Positions 1 through 9,828 of a DNA stretch of 12,817 nucleotides are shown one piece after another. Location: contig NW_019091422.1 of the NCBI RefSeq assembly GCF_001949145.1, positions 1,402,649-1,415,465 on the forward strand. The letters are read 5' to 3'. Every line of letters starts with the position of its first letter. The first letter of the stretch is position 1. Source of the stretch: Acanthaster planci (Eukaryota > Echinodermata > Asteroidea > Valvatida > Acanthasteridae). The notes under the pieces were generated by a model. It ran no database searches, was not told the DNA's origin, and saw only the letters and a program-made list of their open reading frames with translations. Position numbers and translations under genes: made by a program.

Positions 1-1730
1 CGTTGTGAAGCTGCTAGATTGATCATGATGAAACAAATATTTGTGGGTACATCTGCTATTCCGAAGTCTATTGTCAAGCATGCTTCTAAAAGACCACATG
101 GAACAGTCACTGGAAATAGTTCTCAACTTGATTTGCCGCACAGCAGAACTGAAGCGCACAAACATTATTTTTACCCAGAACTTGTAGAAATCGGAACAGG
201 CTTCTTGATTCAATAGTCTCAAAAATTTCAATCAGTTCTTTAGGGGATCATGTTCTTGAGTTTATCAGATCCAGGCCAGGAATAGGAACTTAAATTAACT
301 TTGTGCCACTCCGTCTTCTCCATAGACTATACATGGATTTGGTGAATCTTTACAAGACGTGAATTCCTCTACTGCCACGAAATCCATTAAGACAGTCAGA
401 CTTGGAATTTCCACCAATCAACGCAGTCAGACTGTAAACTTGTTCATTAAAATAGAGGTAAATATAAGACCAGTAATTTGATTGGCTGCTACCCTTTTTG
501 TTAGATGAGCTGATTCTCAAACACCAGATTGTGAAGTTGGGATTTCTGAACCTCGCAGTAATAAGTGGACACAAGAGGGCGCAAAGCAAGTATAAACTGT
601 GGGCGGTTCAAAGCCTAAAAATACATTCGTAGATTGAACGCGGAAAACGTCAAGGAAGATCTCGACTTGAGTCAAGTCTATTCCAAGGTAAGCCTCTTTT
701 TATCAACCGCCTGTCAGTTCACAGATCATATGACAAACAACAAGCGATATTAACTATCTTGCTTGTTTTTCTTTCGATGATACAAACTGTAGTCATGCGT
801 TCGGTAAGGAAACGAATGACTCATGCACTTCCTGTTTTTGGTGAAACATAACAACACTGGAATTACGTCGGACAGTCCCCCGCTTACCGCTCGTTCTTGA
901 TCGCTCTCCAAAATAACCCACAATCTCACAAAGCTATAGGCTGCTGTTGTGTAAAAAGTAGTCCACTGTGACTTTTGTTCTAAACATATCATTTCAAAGG
1001 AAACCCGATTTAGAGCTAAAGTCAAGAGGGCAAACAGCACTGCGTGTCTCCTTGAACAGTTGGCCGGTATGACCAATCTCCTGGAATACCGAACTCAGTG
1101 ACTCATCAGACCAAAATGCTGGACATGTGTTCATTTAATCTATTTCTTCACTTGGGTATGCCCAAACAGTAAAGAACTGGTTTCTATTGGGGCCCTGCGT
1201 AGTACATTGCAAATATTCCTCGGTGTTTTCACGAAGTGGAAAAAAAAATCTTGCCTAACGGGCATTCTAAGAAAAATGCGTTTGAAAATGCCAGCCATTT
1301 CAATACACAGTTTCGATCACGTCTATGTTACGGATCGAGGAATTCGTTACAAAGTTATGAAATGTACTCAAAAAAACTCAAACAATTAGTCATAAACAAT
1401 GACAAACAATTAAAACTGATCTGAGATGGACTTCGCAGAAACTAATCGATGGCTTAGCGTAATGTGCCCCATGAATCCATGGCATCTGAGTTGTACGTTC
1501 AAGTCATTCCATATATGTATATCACTAACAGCAAAACTGTTGACACGTAGCATTGTGGGAGCGGCCATGTGCTAATTCTGTCTTAAATTCCTCAAACCTT
1601 CAGTGCTTGCTATTTGACGTCCATCTGGAGATTGTACAGTGCAGGGATTGGGGGTAAGTCTAGAAACAAAGTGTGTGACGCAGTCTGTGCGACCGCCCTC
1701 TCTCGCGAGCAGCGGAGAGCATTTCTCAGC
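1..1730. other. Region with no supported gene
   Basis: Only short open frames with unrecognised translations occur here (for example 19-216 plus and 350-589 minus). Around 1550-1740 the base composition becomes richer in CpG, with a TCTCGCGAG-type word near 1701-1709 and a strong donor-like GGGGGTAAGTC near 1650. That could be an old promoter or 5' exon, but nothing confirms it. A 7-bp inverted repeat (GACTTGA/TCAAGTC) lies at 664-678. Confidence 0.45.
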
Positions 1731-1947
1731 CGGGGATTTTCCCGGAAATGATTATCGTACTACGCATGCAAGCCAAATATACATCAAGCACACTCCCCTT
1801 TTTATTTTTTTATTACCCCCCCCGCCATCCCTTTACACACAGAATCAAGTCTTGCACGCAATCACTCATTCACTCAAATTTTAAAGTGAATCGGCAACTG
1901 TTAGTCCCATGCATATCTTGGTTTTCAAAGCTGTTAAACGGACTTAC
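1731..1947. repeat. Repeat R1, copy 1 (internally deleted)
   Basis: This is the shorter of two same-strand copies; the other is 3457-4034. The shared parts are 1731-1794 and then 1795-1947. It lacks the 315-bp and 45-bp segments found in copy 2, and both gaps sit at 2-3 bp microhomologies (CT and ACA). Confidence 0.8.
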
Positions 1948-2434
1948 TGGTGATATTACTGACTTATCATGTTTGGCTTACTGACCAAGTCGCTTTACTT
2001 CCTGATCATTCTTGGGTCACTCGTCATTTATAACTAGCCTACGTTGATGATCGACTCACAATTTACCCTCTGCTTACCTTTGGCTCGGCGCTTGATAGCC
2101 TTATCGCTCTGCACTGCCGGGTGCAAACACCATGGATCACGATGGGCAAAATGGTACTATTAGTCACACCCAGTTCCCCAAGAGTTTAAATATTCATGTA
2201 CATTGGAATTCTTTTTACGGTGCGCATACTGCAAGGGGTTTTCCAGCTGTCCGTAGGCCTAGACAGGTTCCAAGTCCTTCAACTGTCGGTTTGGGACTTC
2301 GAATGTGGAGGGACCAGTACAGCAGGCAATTAACGTACGGAGAAAGCCTCCACGTTATTACTGATTTATTCAGTTTACAACGTTTTCCATGAAAATCCCA
2401 AGCACCTCGGATTAAGAAATAATAGTACACAAAA
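1948..2434. other. Spacer between R1 copy 1 and R2 copy 1
   Basis: This 487-bp stretch has no detectable match to the equivalent spacer at 4035-4439. It contains an open frame of 86 codons (2132-2392, plus strand) with no recognisable motif, which I do not call as a gene. Confidence 0.5.
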
Positions 2435-3064
2435 GCAAATCTGTTAATTCGGAGTATTGCTTAACTCAACATGTTTATAATACAGAAGCTATTTGGAGGT
2501 GTAATCTAAATGTCCCTAATTATGAGTCACTATTTATGTACAGCGGTACATTCTATTGTATGTACCATATGCATGCTACATCATTAGCATTATTTAAAAA
2601 AAAATACTCTAGTATAAATATCCAGGGACTCCAAATATGATGAATTCTGTAGAGGCTATTCCACCCGTGATGTGTGATATACCATGTGTGAGGCTAACGC
2701 ATGTAACTTGCAGCGGTATAGAACACATTGACCGGTAAATGGGCACCGGTTCACACATGTTTTGTCTGTCTGATTGTTGGGTTGTTTGTTTTAGTTGGCA
2801 GTCTTCATGGTAAGTAAAACCAAGTAACGCATATACAGACTAAGATCAAAGCAAAATAAGATCAGGACTAAAACAAGTCAAAGATACAATGTAAATCCGC
2901 GACAACATTGTCGAGAATAAAACAGAAAGCTTTTCAACAAATTATTGCCGTTTTGGTCCTTTAGACTGAAATTATTTACGCTTAGAAATGTTCAGCTTTA
3001 AACACAATGTGTAGATGAAAATGAGACAGTAAAGGTGAGAAGACAAAAATATATCCGAGAAAAC
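2435..3064. repeat. Repeat R2, copy 1
   Basis: This copy matches 4440-5101 in the same orientation with scattered substitutions. It ends abruptly at CCGAGAAAAC, where the polymerase fragment begins. It contains TATAAATA at 2613-2620, a hairpin ATGTAC...GTACAT near 2535-2550, and a palindrome-like CGACAA...TTGTCG near 2900. It lacks the 33 bp present in copy 2. Confidence 0.85.
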
Positions 3065-3066
3065 AN

Positions 3067-3456
3067 ACCAAAAAAGACGGTCTTTACATTCTCCACAAAA
3101 GCAAGCGCACGGAGGAACCGATCAATTTACTTTTATTTAACAAGGGCGAGAAGAACCATTATTCTTGGATTAAAAACTTCTCTCGGTTGACGGGTGACAT
3201 CAATAAACACGACGGCCAAAAACACTGGTGTTTCAATTGTATGTCGCATTTCCAAACGGAAGAAAAGTTAATCAAACACAAAGAAGATTGTCAAGGCTTA
3301 AACGTTCCCACATGTACGGTCGAGTTGCCGGTCAAAGGTGAGAATATACTCAAGTTCAAAAATTACAAAAATAAACAAGACGCGCCTTTTGTCATTTACG
3401 CCGATTTTGAGTCTGTTTTAGAAAAATTACCGCCGACCGATACAAACACTCTCAAA
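3067..3456 (+). pseudogene. Polinton/Maverick-type DNA polymerase B fragment
   Basis: This is an internal slice of a protein-primed family B DNA polymerase, the replicase of Polinton/Maverick elements and related virus-like elements. The frame reads through HYSWIKNFSRL, a Cys-x2-Cys...His...Cys zinc-binding-like cluster (3229-3291), a linker ILKFKNYKN, and the exonuclease I motif with the catalytic Asp-x-Glu in YADFES (3403-3411). The usual gene codes for around a thousand residues or more, so the rest of the exonuclease and all polymerase motifs are missing. Upstream the frame runs into R2 sequence; downstream it runs into R1 and stops at TGA (3475). No start codon belongs to it. It is a dead remnant, not a functional gene. 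The family call rests on the conserved motif order, which I recognise without a database search. Confidence 0.85.
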
Positions 3457-4034
3457 CGGGGTTTTTCCTGGAAATGATTATCGTACTACGCATGCAAGCC
3501 AAATATACATCAAGCGCACTGAGCTTTCGCAAAATTGTATTGCACCTACTTGCGTGCTGACATATTTATACAGCGTCAGTAAAAAATATCACTCACGAAC
3601 AAAATTATCATAGACGTCGCCAGGATTTTGTGGTTTTTTCACAAGCCATCATGGGCATACACTGAGTATACAGCGTTAAAATACACGTCGCACTGGGGGA
3701 AAATTCCCAAATTGAAGGGCATGTATGTTTAATAGAGAAAATGTACCTGATAAAACATTCAAGGTGGAACTTCACTTTCGATATTTTGGTGATTTTCAAC
3801 CCCTTTTATCTCGTTTGTCATTTCTTTTACCCTCTCCCCTTTTATTTTTTTTAACCCCCCCCCGCTATCCCTTTACACACATATATGATAAAATGGAATG
3901 CCCTCATCGCCTAAAAATTAGCTACAGAATCAAGTCTTGCACGCAATTACTCATTCACTCAAATTTTCAAGTGAATCGGCAACTGTTATTCCCATGCATA
4001 TCGTGGCTTTTTCAGAGCTGTTAAACGGACTTAC
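3457..4034. repeat. Repeat R1, copy 2 (longer)
   Basis: This copy aligns with 1731-1947 in the same orientation. It begins CGGGGTTTTTCC and ends AACGGACTTAC. Compared with copy 1 it has about 315 extra bp (3521-3835) and a further 45 bp after CTTTACACACA. It contains a C-rich/T-rich tract near 3834-3870. No protein is supported; its class is unknown. Confidence 0.8.
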
Positions 4035-4439
4035 GATGTTGACGACCTTGAATCGGACAGAATGTTCAGCCTAGTACGTTGTCCCTTCAAACCTTGCTTC
4101 CGTTTTTGATACTCTGTCACACGGTTACCAATGGACGAATGCGTAGCTAAAGTGGGAAAGGGCGCAAGGCACACATCGCGGCATGCATGCATTGCGCATG
4201 AGTGGTGACACATTTTGCTAGCCCGTAGTTCAGTAGTTGTTCATTGCGCATGCTGTGCACGTTCAAAATTTCACGAGCTACCCGCCAAAAAAAGTATTTC
4301 TTTGTTCATCAGACTGCAAAAGTTTCGCGCCACTCGTGCACAGACGGATGTTGACTGGTCAAATTGCCGGATCAGATCCACATTTTACGTTCCCATCTGA
4401 TCGTGATCCGCCAATTGCAAGATCTGATCCACCAATTGG
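4035..4439. other. Spacer between R1 copy 2 and R2 copy 2
   Basis: This spacer has no detectable similarity to the spacer of the other pair. Its right end contains a short imperfect tandem repeat around GATCCGCCAATTG and GATCCACCAATTG (about 4405-4440). No gene is supported. Confidence 0.5.
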
Positions 4440-5101
4440 GCAAATCTGTTAATTCGGAGTATTGCTTAACTCAACATTTTTATAATAAGCCATTTGGAGG
4501 TGTAATCTAAATGTCCCTAATGAGTCACTATTTATGTACAGCGGTACATTCTTCTTTATGTACCAAATGCATGCTACATCATCAGCATCATTTGAAAAAA
4601 AAATGACTCTAGTATAAATATCCAGGGACTCCAAATATGATAAATTCTGTAGAGGCTATTCCACCCGTGATGTGTGATATACCATGTGTGAGGCTAACGC
4701 ATGTAACCTACGGCGCTATAAGGTAATAATCAATTAACACTTTGGCCCGTATAGAACACATTGACCGGCAAATGGGCACTGGTTCACAGATTACGTTTTG
4801 TCTGTTTGTTTGTTGGGTTGTTTGTTTTAGTTGACAATCTTCATGGTAAGTAAAACCAAGTAACGCATATACAGACTAAGATCAAAGCAAAGTAAGATCA
4901 GGACTAAAACAAGTCAAAGATACAATGTAAATCCGCGACAACATTGTCCAGAATAAAACAGAAAGCTTTTCAACAAATTATTTCCATTTTGGTCCTTTAG
5001 ACTGAAATTATTTTACGCTTAGAAATGTTCAGCTTTAAACATAATGTTTAGATGAAAATGAGACAGTAAAGGTGAGAAGACAAAAATATATCCGAGAAAA
5101 C
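4440..5101. repeat. Repeat R2, copy 2
   Basis: This segment aligns over its whole length, in the same orientation, with 2435-3064. It starts GCAAATCTGTTAATTCGG and ends CCGAGAAAAC. It has 33 bp more than copy 1, between two TATA words (4717-4720 and 4750-4753). Both copies share a TATAAATA box (4613-4620 here) and an ATGGTAAGTA donor-like site. No coding potential or terminal inverted repeats are visible, so its class is unknown. Confidence 0.85.
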
Positions 5102-7322
5102 GGAAACAGTGGTATAACTGAGATACACACAGACGTAAGTATTAAGGAAATTAGTGCACATGAAATTTATTTTAATAACACATATAAAGAGTAAAGATGC
5201 ATTAAAACCTGGCACATTGTAAAAACAATACAACAGATAAAAAGAAGAGATCCGACCACACAAACTAACAACAAACCATGCATTTTCCTGCAACTGCATA
5301 CAGCACGTCAGAATAATGCAATTTGACAGTATAGCCTTCTTGAAATTATGTAAATAATTCGGAGAATAAACATGATTCTTGTCATAAAGCGATTTCCAGT
5401 ATGGCCCAAAGTGTCTAAAAATCGTTGAGGCCAGCCTGTGAAACGGCTTTTTTTATTTGCTAAGTAGGAACCGGGTGTAAGCCGGTATATGAACTCAATT
5501 TGCTGCCATAAATACATTTTAGGTAATTTAGAATTCAGCTTAAAAGTTTCCAAAAAGTAAAACACAACGTCAGTGTTCTGCCGTCTCCCCAAGTCCTCCC
5601 CGGAAGAGCGTTGCTAGCTACCGCATGGTTAGTGGCATCAGTGCTTCTAAAAATCGGGATAAAATTTGTATTATGGCAAAACGGCTTCTCAGTGCTGCTG
5701 ATGTCGTGAACAAGATTATTGTCTTCGCACCAGTGAGAAGAAACCGACTAATAACCAGCATCGCTGTCAGGAAACACACCGACGCTGGGACAGTTAAGCT
5801 TGGAAATCGGCATTATTGTATACATGCTACAGTAGCAAAGAGTCATAGGTATTCGACTGCCACGTATTATGTCACAACTTGTAGAATGACCAAATAAAAT
5901 CGACGACTGTTGTTCTCCGCCAGACTTAAAAACCCGCGAACTGTTGTCTGAATTCAGTTTTCAACAAATTGAAAAAGGAGAGCTTGTGTCTGTGATAAAC
6001 ATGGGCTTACTTGCCAAGACAAATATGCCTATATTGCCGAAAATGTCCTCCATCGCTAAACTACATCTTTAAAGGGGTGGGGGACTAGGATGGTTTCAGT
6101 AGGCAGTGGCCGTCACAAGGTGACAGGTTTCATCAGTGTCCAGATGAAAGAGGTGCTGGAGATTCATTGGTCATTACTTTCCCCTGCGTTACTGTGCTCA
6201 AGGTAAAACCATTCTTAGCAATTAATTTTCTAGTCCCCTCGTGCTACTTTAATTTCTAAACATTTAGAATACTGATGGACAGTTGTGGACAACGCTGGAA
6301 GACATTATGCCTGAAAATCGTTTACTTTCTATCGCTGTTAAATCTCTACACTATTGTCTGATTTACACGTAAACAAATGGGATATGTTGGCTCATCAACT
6401 ACTGGTACAGAAAATGAATTGTTTCAACGAACACCATGCCTTAAAATTGTTGGTTTTTTTGCCTAATATATATAAACTGTCGACAACAGCAGTAGTAGTG
6501 ATAATTCTAAATGTATTTCTAAAGTTAATATGGCAACTAAAGTTCAATCGCTAAACAGGTTTTAGACAGTGTGGTTATTTGCTTGGATCATTGTCGTTTA
6601 CAAGGGATATCGTGACTTGAAAAAAAAAGATCACTTGAGCGCTTGTTGAAAGAGGTGGGTAAGGCGTTGGCGTTTACCGGAGATTAATTAACAAAGGCAT
6701 TATGACAAATATTTGAACAGTAGAAAGGTCTATCATCGAAGGGTCGCAGAAAAAAAAGAATGTCAAAAATGTTCTCTATATATTGGTAATGCAAGAAATG
6801 CCTCGAAATTCAGTTTTATAGGGGGTCATGCAGGCTAACGTTTCTTCTTTGTTATTTTCTTGATATTATGAAGAGATCTAGTGGACGTATTGCGGGCCTT
6901 TAATGCCTCGTTACCATGTCATTTTGGTACTTTCTTCTTTTTGTGCCCTTTTCTTTTAAGCTATAGTGTATGGGGCCGGGAAGACACATCCCAATAGCAA
7001 ATTTATCTGGTCATCCCATGATAAACTGTGAGATGCTCTGGTTTTTTTTTTTCAAGATAATATTTCCTCCATCCCACGATAAATCACAATTTACAAAAGT
7101 TTAAACCAGATTTGTGTTTGTGTTTCTGTTTTGTTCTGCGTGGGGCAGTGTATGATAAGGACGAGCTGCACTTGCAAAATTTGAGGAGTATTTTTTATCT
7201 GAGTACCGGTACTGGTAGTTCGTTCACGACAAATGGGCACAGTCTCCCTGCAGGAGCTTGGTCGCTTCGAAATGGACCACATCGTCCTGGTTCGGTCAAA
7301 ACATAGGTGTGTCTCTCCTTGC
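5102..7322. other. Region with no supported gene
   Basis: I find no recognisable protein, RNA gene or complete mobile element in this 2.2 kb. It begins where homology between the two R2 copies stops. A weak 9-bp inverted repeat (GGGGACTAG at 6080-6088, CTAGTCCCC at 6230-6238) could bound a decayed short foldback. A 12-bp perfect palindrome, AGTACCGGTACT, lies at 7202-7213. The right end may hold the 3' untranslated region of the Ig receptor on the minus strand. Confidence 0.5.
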
Positions 7323-7403
7323 TTAACAAGTACTCTCAAGTTGATGATCCTGCGTCGCCATGACTCCTTTGATGGTTTTCCGATGGTTGCGACTTTTAAT
7401 TAC
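7323..7403 (-). CDS. Ig receptor: candidate cytoplasmic tail and stop
   Basis: This is the best candidate for the final coding exon. On the minus strand a pyrimidine-rich tract ends in CATGCTTTTAG, followed in phase 0 by 26 codons and TAA. Phase 0 is what the transmembrane exon requires. The peptide starts VIKSRNHRKTIKG, so basic residues follow directly after the membrane helix, as the positive-inside rule predicts. It has no tyrosine and hence no ITIM or ITAM. A possible poly(A) signal ATTAAA lies on the minus strand at 6899-6904. The support is a matching phase, a good acceptor and a plausible composition, with no homology, so another last exon further left remains possible. Confidence 0.4.
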   Translation of the reverse strand, partial: VIKSRNHRKTIKGVMATQDHQLESTC

Positions 7404-7558
7404 CTAAAAGCATGTACAATACAAGGAAAAGGTGCCTCAAATATAACAAATTATTTTTGGCATACTATGATTACTTTTTCTACAAGGGTCGCTGGGTTCC
7501 AGCCGGAAGGGGGTAGCAACAGGGCTTTGGGGTGCGGCACCACCAATGATTAATTCAA

Positions 7559-7922
7559 GTTGGCAAAGAGAGCTTTGGTCGGCAAATAAATTGGAATAAA
7601 TGTACATAAACAGATACATTGTCCGTTCGAATTTCCCCTGAAGCATAAAACGTACCGTGCTACCACGGATCACTTTCTGCATTTTACACGACACGAGGTC
7701 GGCAAACAAAGCACAAGTCGGCAAATTCACTTTGGCACACCTTCCCAAAGAAATATGCCTTCGCTACGCCACCGTTTCAGCGAGGGGGAGAGGGGCCATT
7801 TTTTTTTCACTTAGAAACGTCCCTTTGGGCCGATTCATTCCAGGCCGTGTTCATGTGCATACCTTGGGCGCCCCTCAAAGAAATATGATATCGCAGTTGA
7901 CGCAAAGCACATTTTTTTTTTA
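7559..7922. repeat. Degenerate repeat region with recurring GTCGGCAAA motif
   Basis: The motif GT(C/T)GGCAAA occurs at 7559, 7578, 7698 and 7717, as two pairs each spaced 19 bp. Further right, AAAGAAATATG recurs at 7747 and 7877, each followed by a long T run (about 7799 and 7911). This suggests an old dispersed or tandem repeat. I do not recognise its family. Confidence 0.4.
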
Positions 7923-8176
7923 ACTTGTTCCGATCATCCAAGTTAACCAACGATCATTTTAAGGGTAACATCTTTGGCGTTTGACCTGCATGATTGGCCA
8001 GTGTGCGCGCGCATACAGTAAATTGTACCCACTCACAAGCAAGCTGTTTGTTCAAACCATATGCAGAGGAAGACGATTTCTCCGTTATCCACGATTTGAA
8101 AGTATTGTTAACATAGCACGGTAGCGAGGCGCCAGTGGGTAAGTATGTAGTATTGCTATTCAAGTACGAGTACCTT

Positions 8177-8250
8177 GATGATCGAGTGCAAATTCGACAT
8201 GATCGAGTTCAAGCGCTTTGCTGACGAGTCCAAGCGCTGTCAATTCGGGT
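8177..8250. repeat. Degenerate short tandem repeat
   Basis: Three imperfect units of about 22-25 bp follow each other, sharing GATCGAG or GACGAG and then TCAAGCGCT-like or GCAAATTCG-like ends. No protein is supported. Confidence 0.4.
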
Positions 8251-8553
8251 ATTGAGAGAACAACATGCAGGACGTGAGTAGGCCTGCTCCCAAAGGGTGC
8301 TTGAGTAGTATTTGAGTACAATCACGATCACTGACTCTGTCTAGTGGTACGCACAGCAAGCAGATGACGATAAAGTGTCAGAGTAGACTCTTCCCGTCGT
8401 CCTATGAGACGCTTGTGCATACACTCCAGAAATGACACATTAGTTTCTCGTTACTACCCTCCATATTCTTGTGACAGGTACTGAATATTCTGTTTCCTCT
8501 CTTGTTTTTTCTTAACATGACGTACTTGTGTTATTATCCTATAAGGAACTTAC

Positions 8554-8663
8554 CCAAAACAGGACAATGAGGCTTAGTAACAGAAGGACAAACATCACCA
8601 CCGAAATAGCCATTACGATGTAAAAATTTTTTACAAGATCAGGGCTTGTAGTCCTCGTTGTAT
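8554..8663 (-). CDS. Ig receptor: transmembrane exon
   Basis: This 110-nt exon anchors the receptor in the membrane. The acceptor is ATTTTAG|AT and the donor TTTTGG|GTAAGT, a near-perfect consensus. It enters in phase 1, completing Asp from the previous exon, and leaves in phase 0. A short polar stalk (TTRTTSPDLVKN) is followed by about 24 hydrophobic residues from FYIVMAIS to LIVLFW, a single-pass helix. If the donor were not used, the frame would hit TAG after four more codons, giving a nearly tailless form. The entry phase and hydrophobic profile strongly support the exon. It carries no charged residue inside the helix, so there is no sign of pairing with an ITAM adaptor. Confidence 0.82.
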
Positions 8664-9660
8664 CTAAAATAGATTCAAATGGGAGGGTGAAAATTATTTC
8701 TCGATATGTTTTCATGAAAGTTAAATGAGTTCAGATAGGACCCCTTCGCAGAATTTTGTCTTGTAGAACACTGCACCAGGCTTAGTAAGCTACTGCGGTG
8801 TCAAAACGTGGCAACATTGGGAATCTACTTTTTAAACCGAAGTCTTCAACACTTACTTGACTCGTTTCTTTAGAAGAAGACACGTGTTAATAGCGTACTA
8901 CCACAATCGTGGTATTACAGAGGTGGCATTTTAGCATGTTAGATAGCCAGGTATGACAAATCCATCCAATACTGATGGTGTAAAATCAACACGAGTTTTT
9001 CAAGAGTTCAGAGACAACCTCCTCTTCTTGTGCAGATCATATTTACGATCAAAGACGAAATAATCGACGAGAGGTGTCAAAGTAACTCAATGTTTTTGGG
9101 GCCTGTAAATAGGTGAAATAAAGAGAAAGGTAGATTTTGTTTTCAAGTGTAGTTGCTTCTTCGACACAATTTTTCTGCATCTTTGTATTTTTCTGTAATG
9201 TATAAAAACGCTTCCACACTCCTACTTCATTTGGTTAAATGCACTGAAAAGTGCACACTTTTAAACAATTAAATTATCAACGTTTTCCCAGACAACTGAG
9301 GGCGCTGTTACTGTGAAGTCATCTGAGGAAAACATGGTTCAGTGCTTAGGTATTTCTGTATAAATTGTGAACTCGGAATTAACTAATTAATAACATTTTT
9401 GAGAGAGGGGTTGATGGTTTCCGATTGCTATGCTCATAAACAACAGTGAATCAGCAAAGAAGAAAAAACTTAGAGAATCAGCAAAGAAGAAAAAAGCTTA
9501 ATCCACGAAACTGCAAAAACACAAGATTTTTTGTGCACAAACCAATGTACATCGAGGCTTCTTCTTCTTCTAGCATAGTCCCATCCCTGCACAAAGCCGA
9601 TTGAGGGACCCCGAATATAAATGTAGGTAACGACTATAAGGTGTTAGTATGAGTCCCCAC
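8664..9660 (-). other. Intron between membrane-proximal Ig domain and TM exon
   Basis: This 997-nt intron runs from donor GTGGGG to acceptor ATTTTAG. It contains a 27-bp tandem repeat at 9448-9500 and a small hairpin near 9239-9254 (TGCACT/AGTGCA). I found no further phase-1 exon, but a small stalk exon could be missed by eye. Confidence 0.6.
9448..9500. repeat. 27-bp tandem duplication, purine-rich
   Basis: A 27-bp unit starting GAATCAGCAAAGAAGAAAAA occurs twice head to tail (9448-9474 and 9475-9500). The second copy differs only near its end. Confidence 0.85.
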
Positions 9661-9828
9661 CTGCCCAGACCGGCGCTAAATCTCTTCTGACGGTCACAGT
9701 TACTTGACGTCCATTCTCGCCTCCTGCTGCTACCCCGTAGGCTTTACATCTATATTTCACGCTGTCGTTAACCGTTTTTGACAGATAAAGGGAAGATGCC
9801 GTCGTGTAAGTGTTGTCGGAAGAGGAAC
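9661..9828 (-). CDS. Ig receptor, module 2: second half of C-type Ig domain
   Basis: This 168-nt exon completes the C domain next to the membrane. The acceptor is ATTTCAG|GTTCCTC and the donor GGGCAG|GTGGGG, both in phase 1. The translation begins GSSSDNTYT, has an NDS glycosylation site (21-23), the F-strand motif KYRCKAYG (Cys28) and a G strand QVTVTVRR. It ends with a short proline-containing linker, APVWA. The final G joins AT at the start of the transmembrane exon to give Asp. It is the close paralogue of 11891-12058. Reading past the donor stays open for only a few codons. Confidence 0.85.

Larger units (their letters stand above)
7404..8553 (-). other. Probable last intron of the Ig receptor
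   Basis: If the tail exon at 7323-7403 is right, this 1150-nt stretch is the last intron. It contains the degenerate repeats at 7559-7922 and 8177-8250. Small phase-0 exons within it cannot be excluded. Confidence 0.35.

Noticed and set aside
350-589. 79-codon minus-strand open frame
   Set aside because: No family resemblance; the length is expected by chance over this window.
1640-1660. Strong plus-strand splice donor GGGGGTAAGTC as the end of a first exon
   Set aside because: No matching downstream exon or convincing promoter was found.
3725-4024. 99-codon plus-strand open frame
   Set aside because: It runs through the homopolymer tract of repeat R1 copy 2, and the other R1 copy does not preserve the frame.
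5308-5592. 94-codon minus-strand open frame
   Set aside because: No recognised domain and no matching splice sites; probably chance in AT-rich DNA.
5625-5897. 90-codon plus-strand open frame with AATAAA overlapping its end
   Set aside because: The translation has no recognisable motif, there is no promoter or splice evidence, and the AATAAA overlaps the stop, which leaves no untranslated region.
6080-6238. GGGGACTAG/CTAGTCCCC inverted repeat as a MITE
   Set aside because: Only 9 bp match cleanly and the target duplication is unclear.
8458-8525. Open basic stretch just after the TM exon on the minus strand, ending in TAG, as a cytoplasmic tail
   Set aside because: It would need an intron of about 30 nt with a poor acceptor, and no frame joins in phase 0 convincingly.
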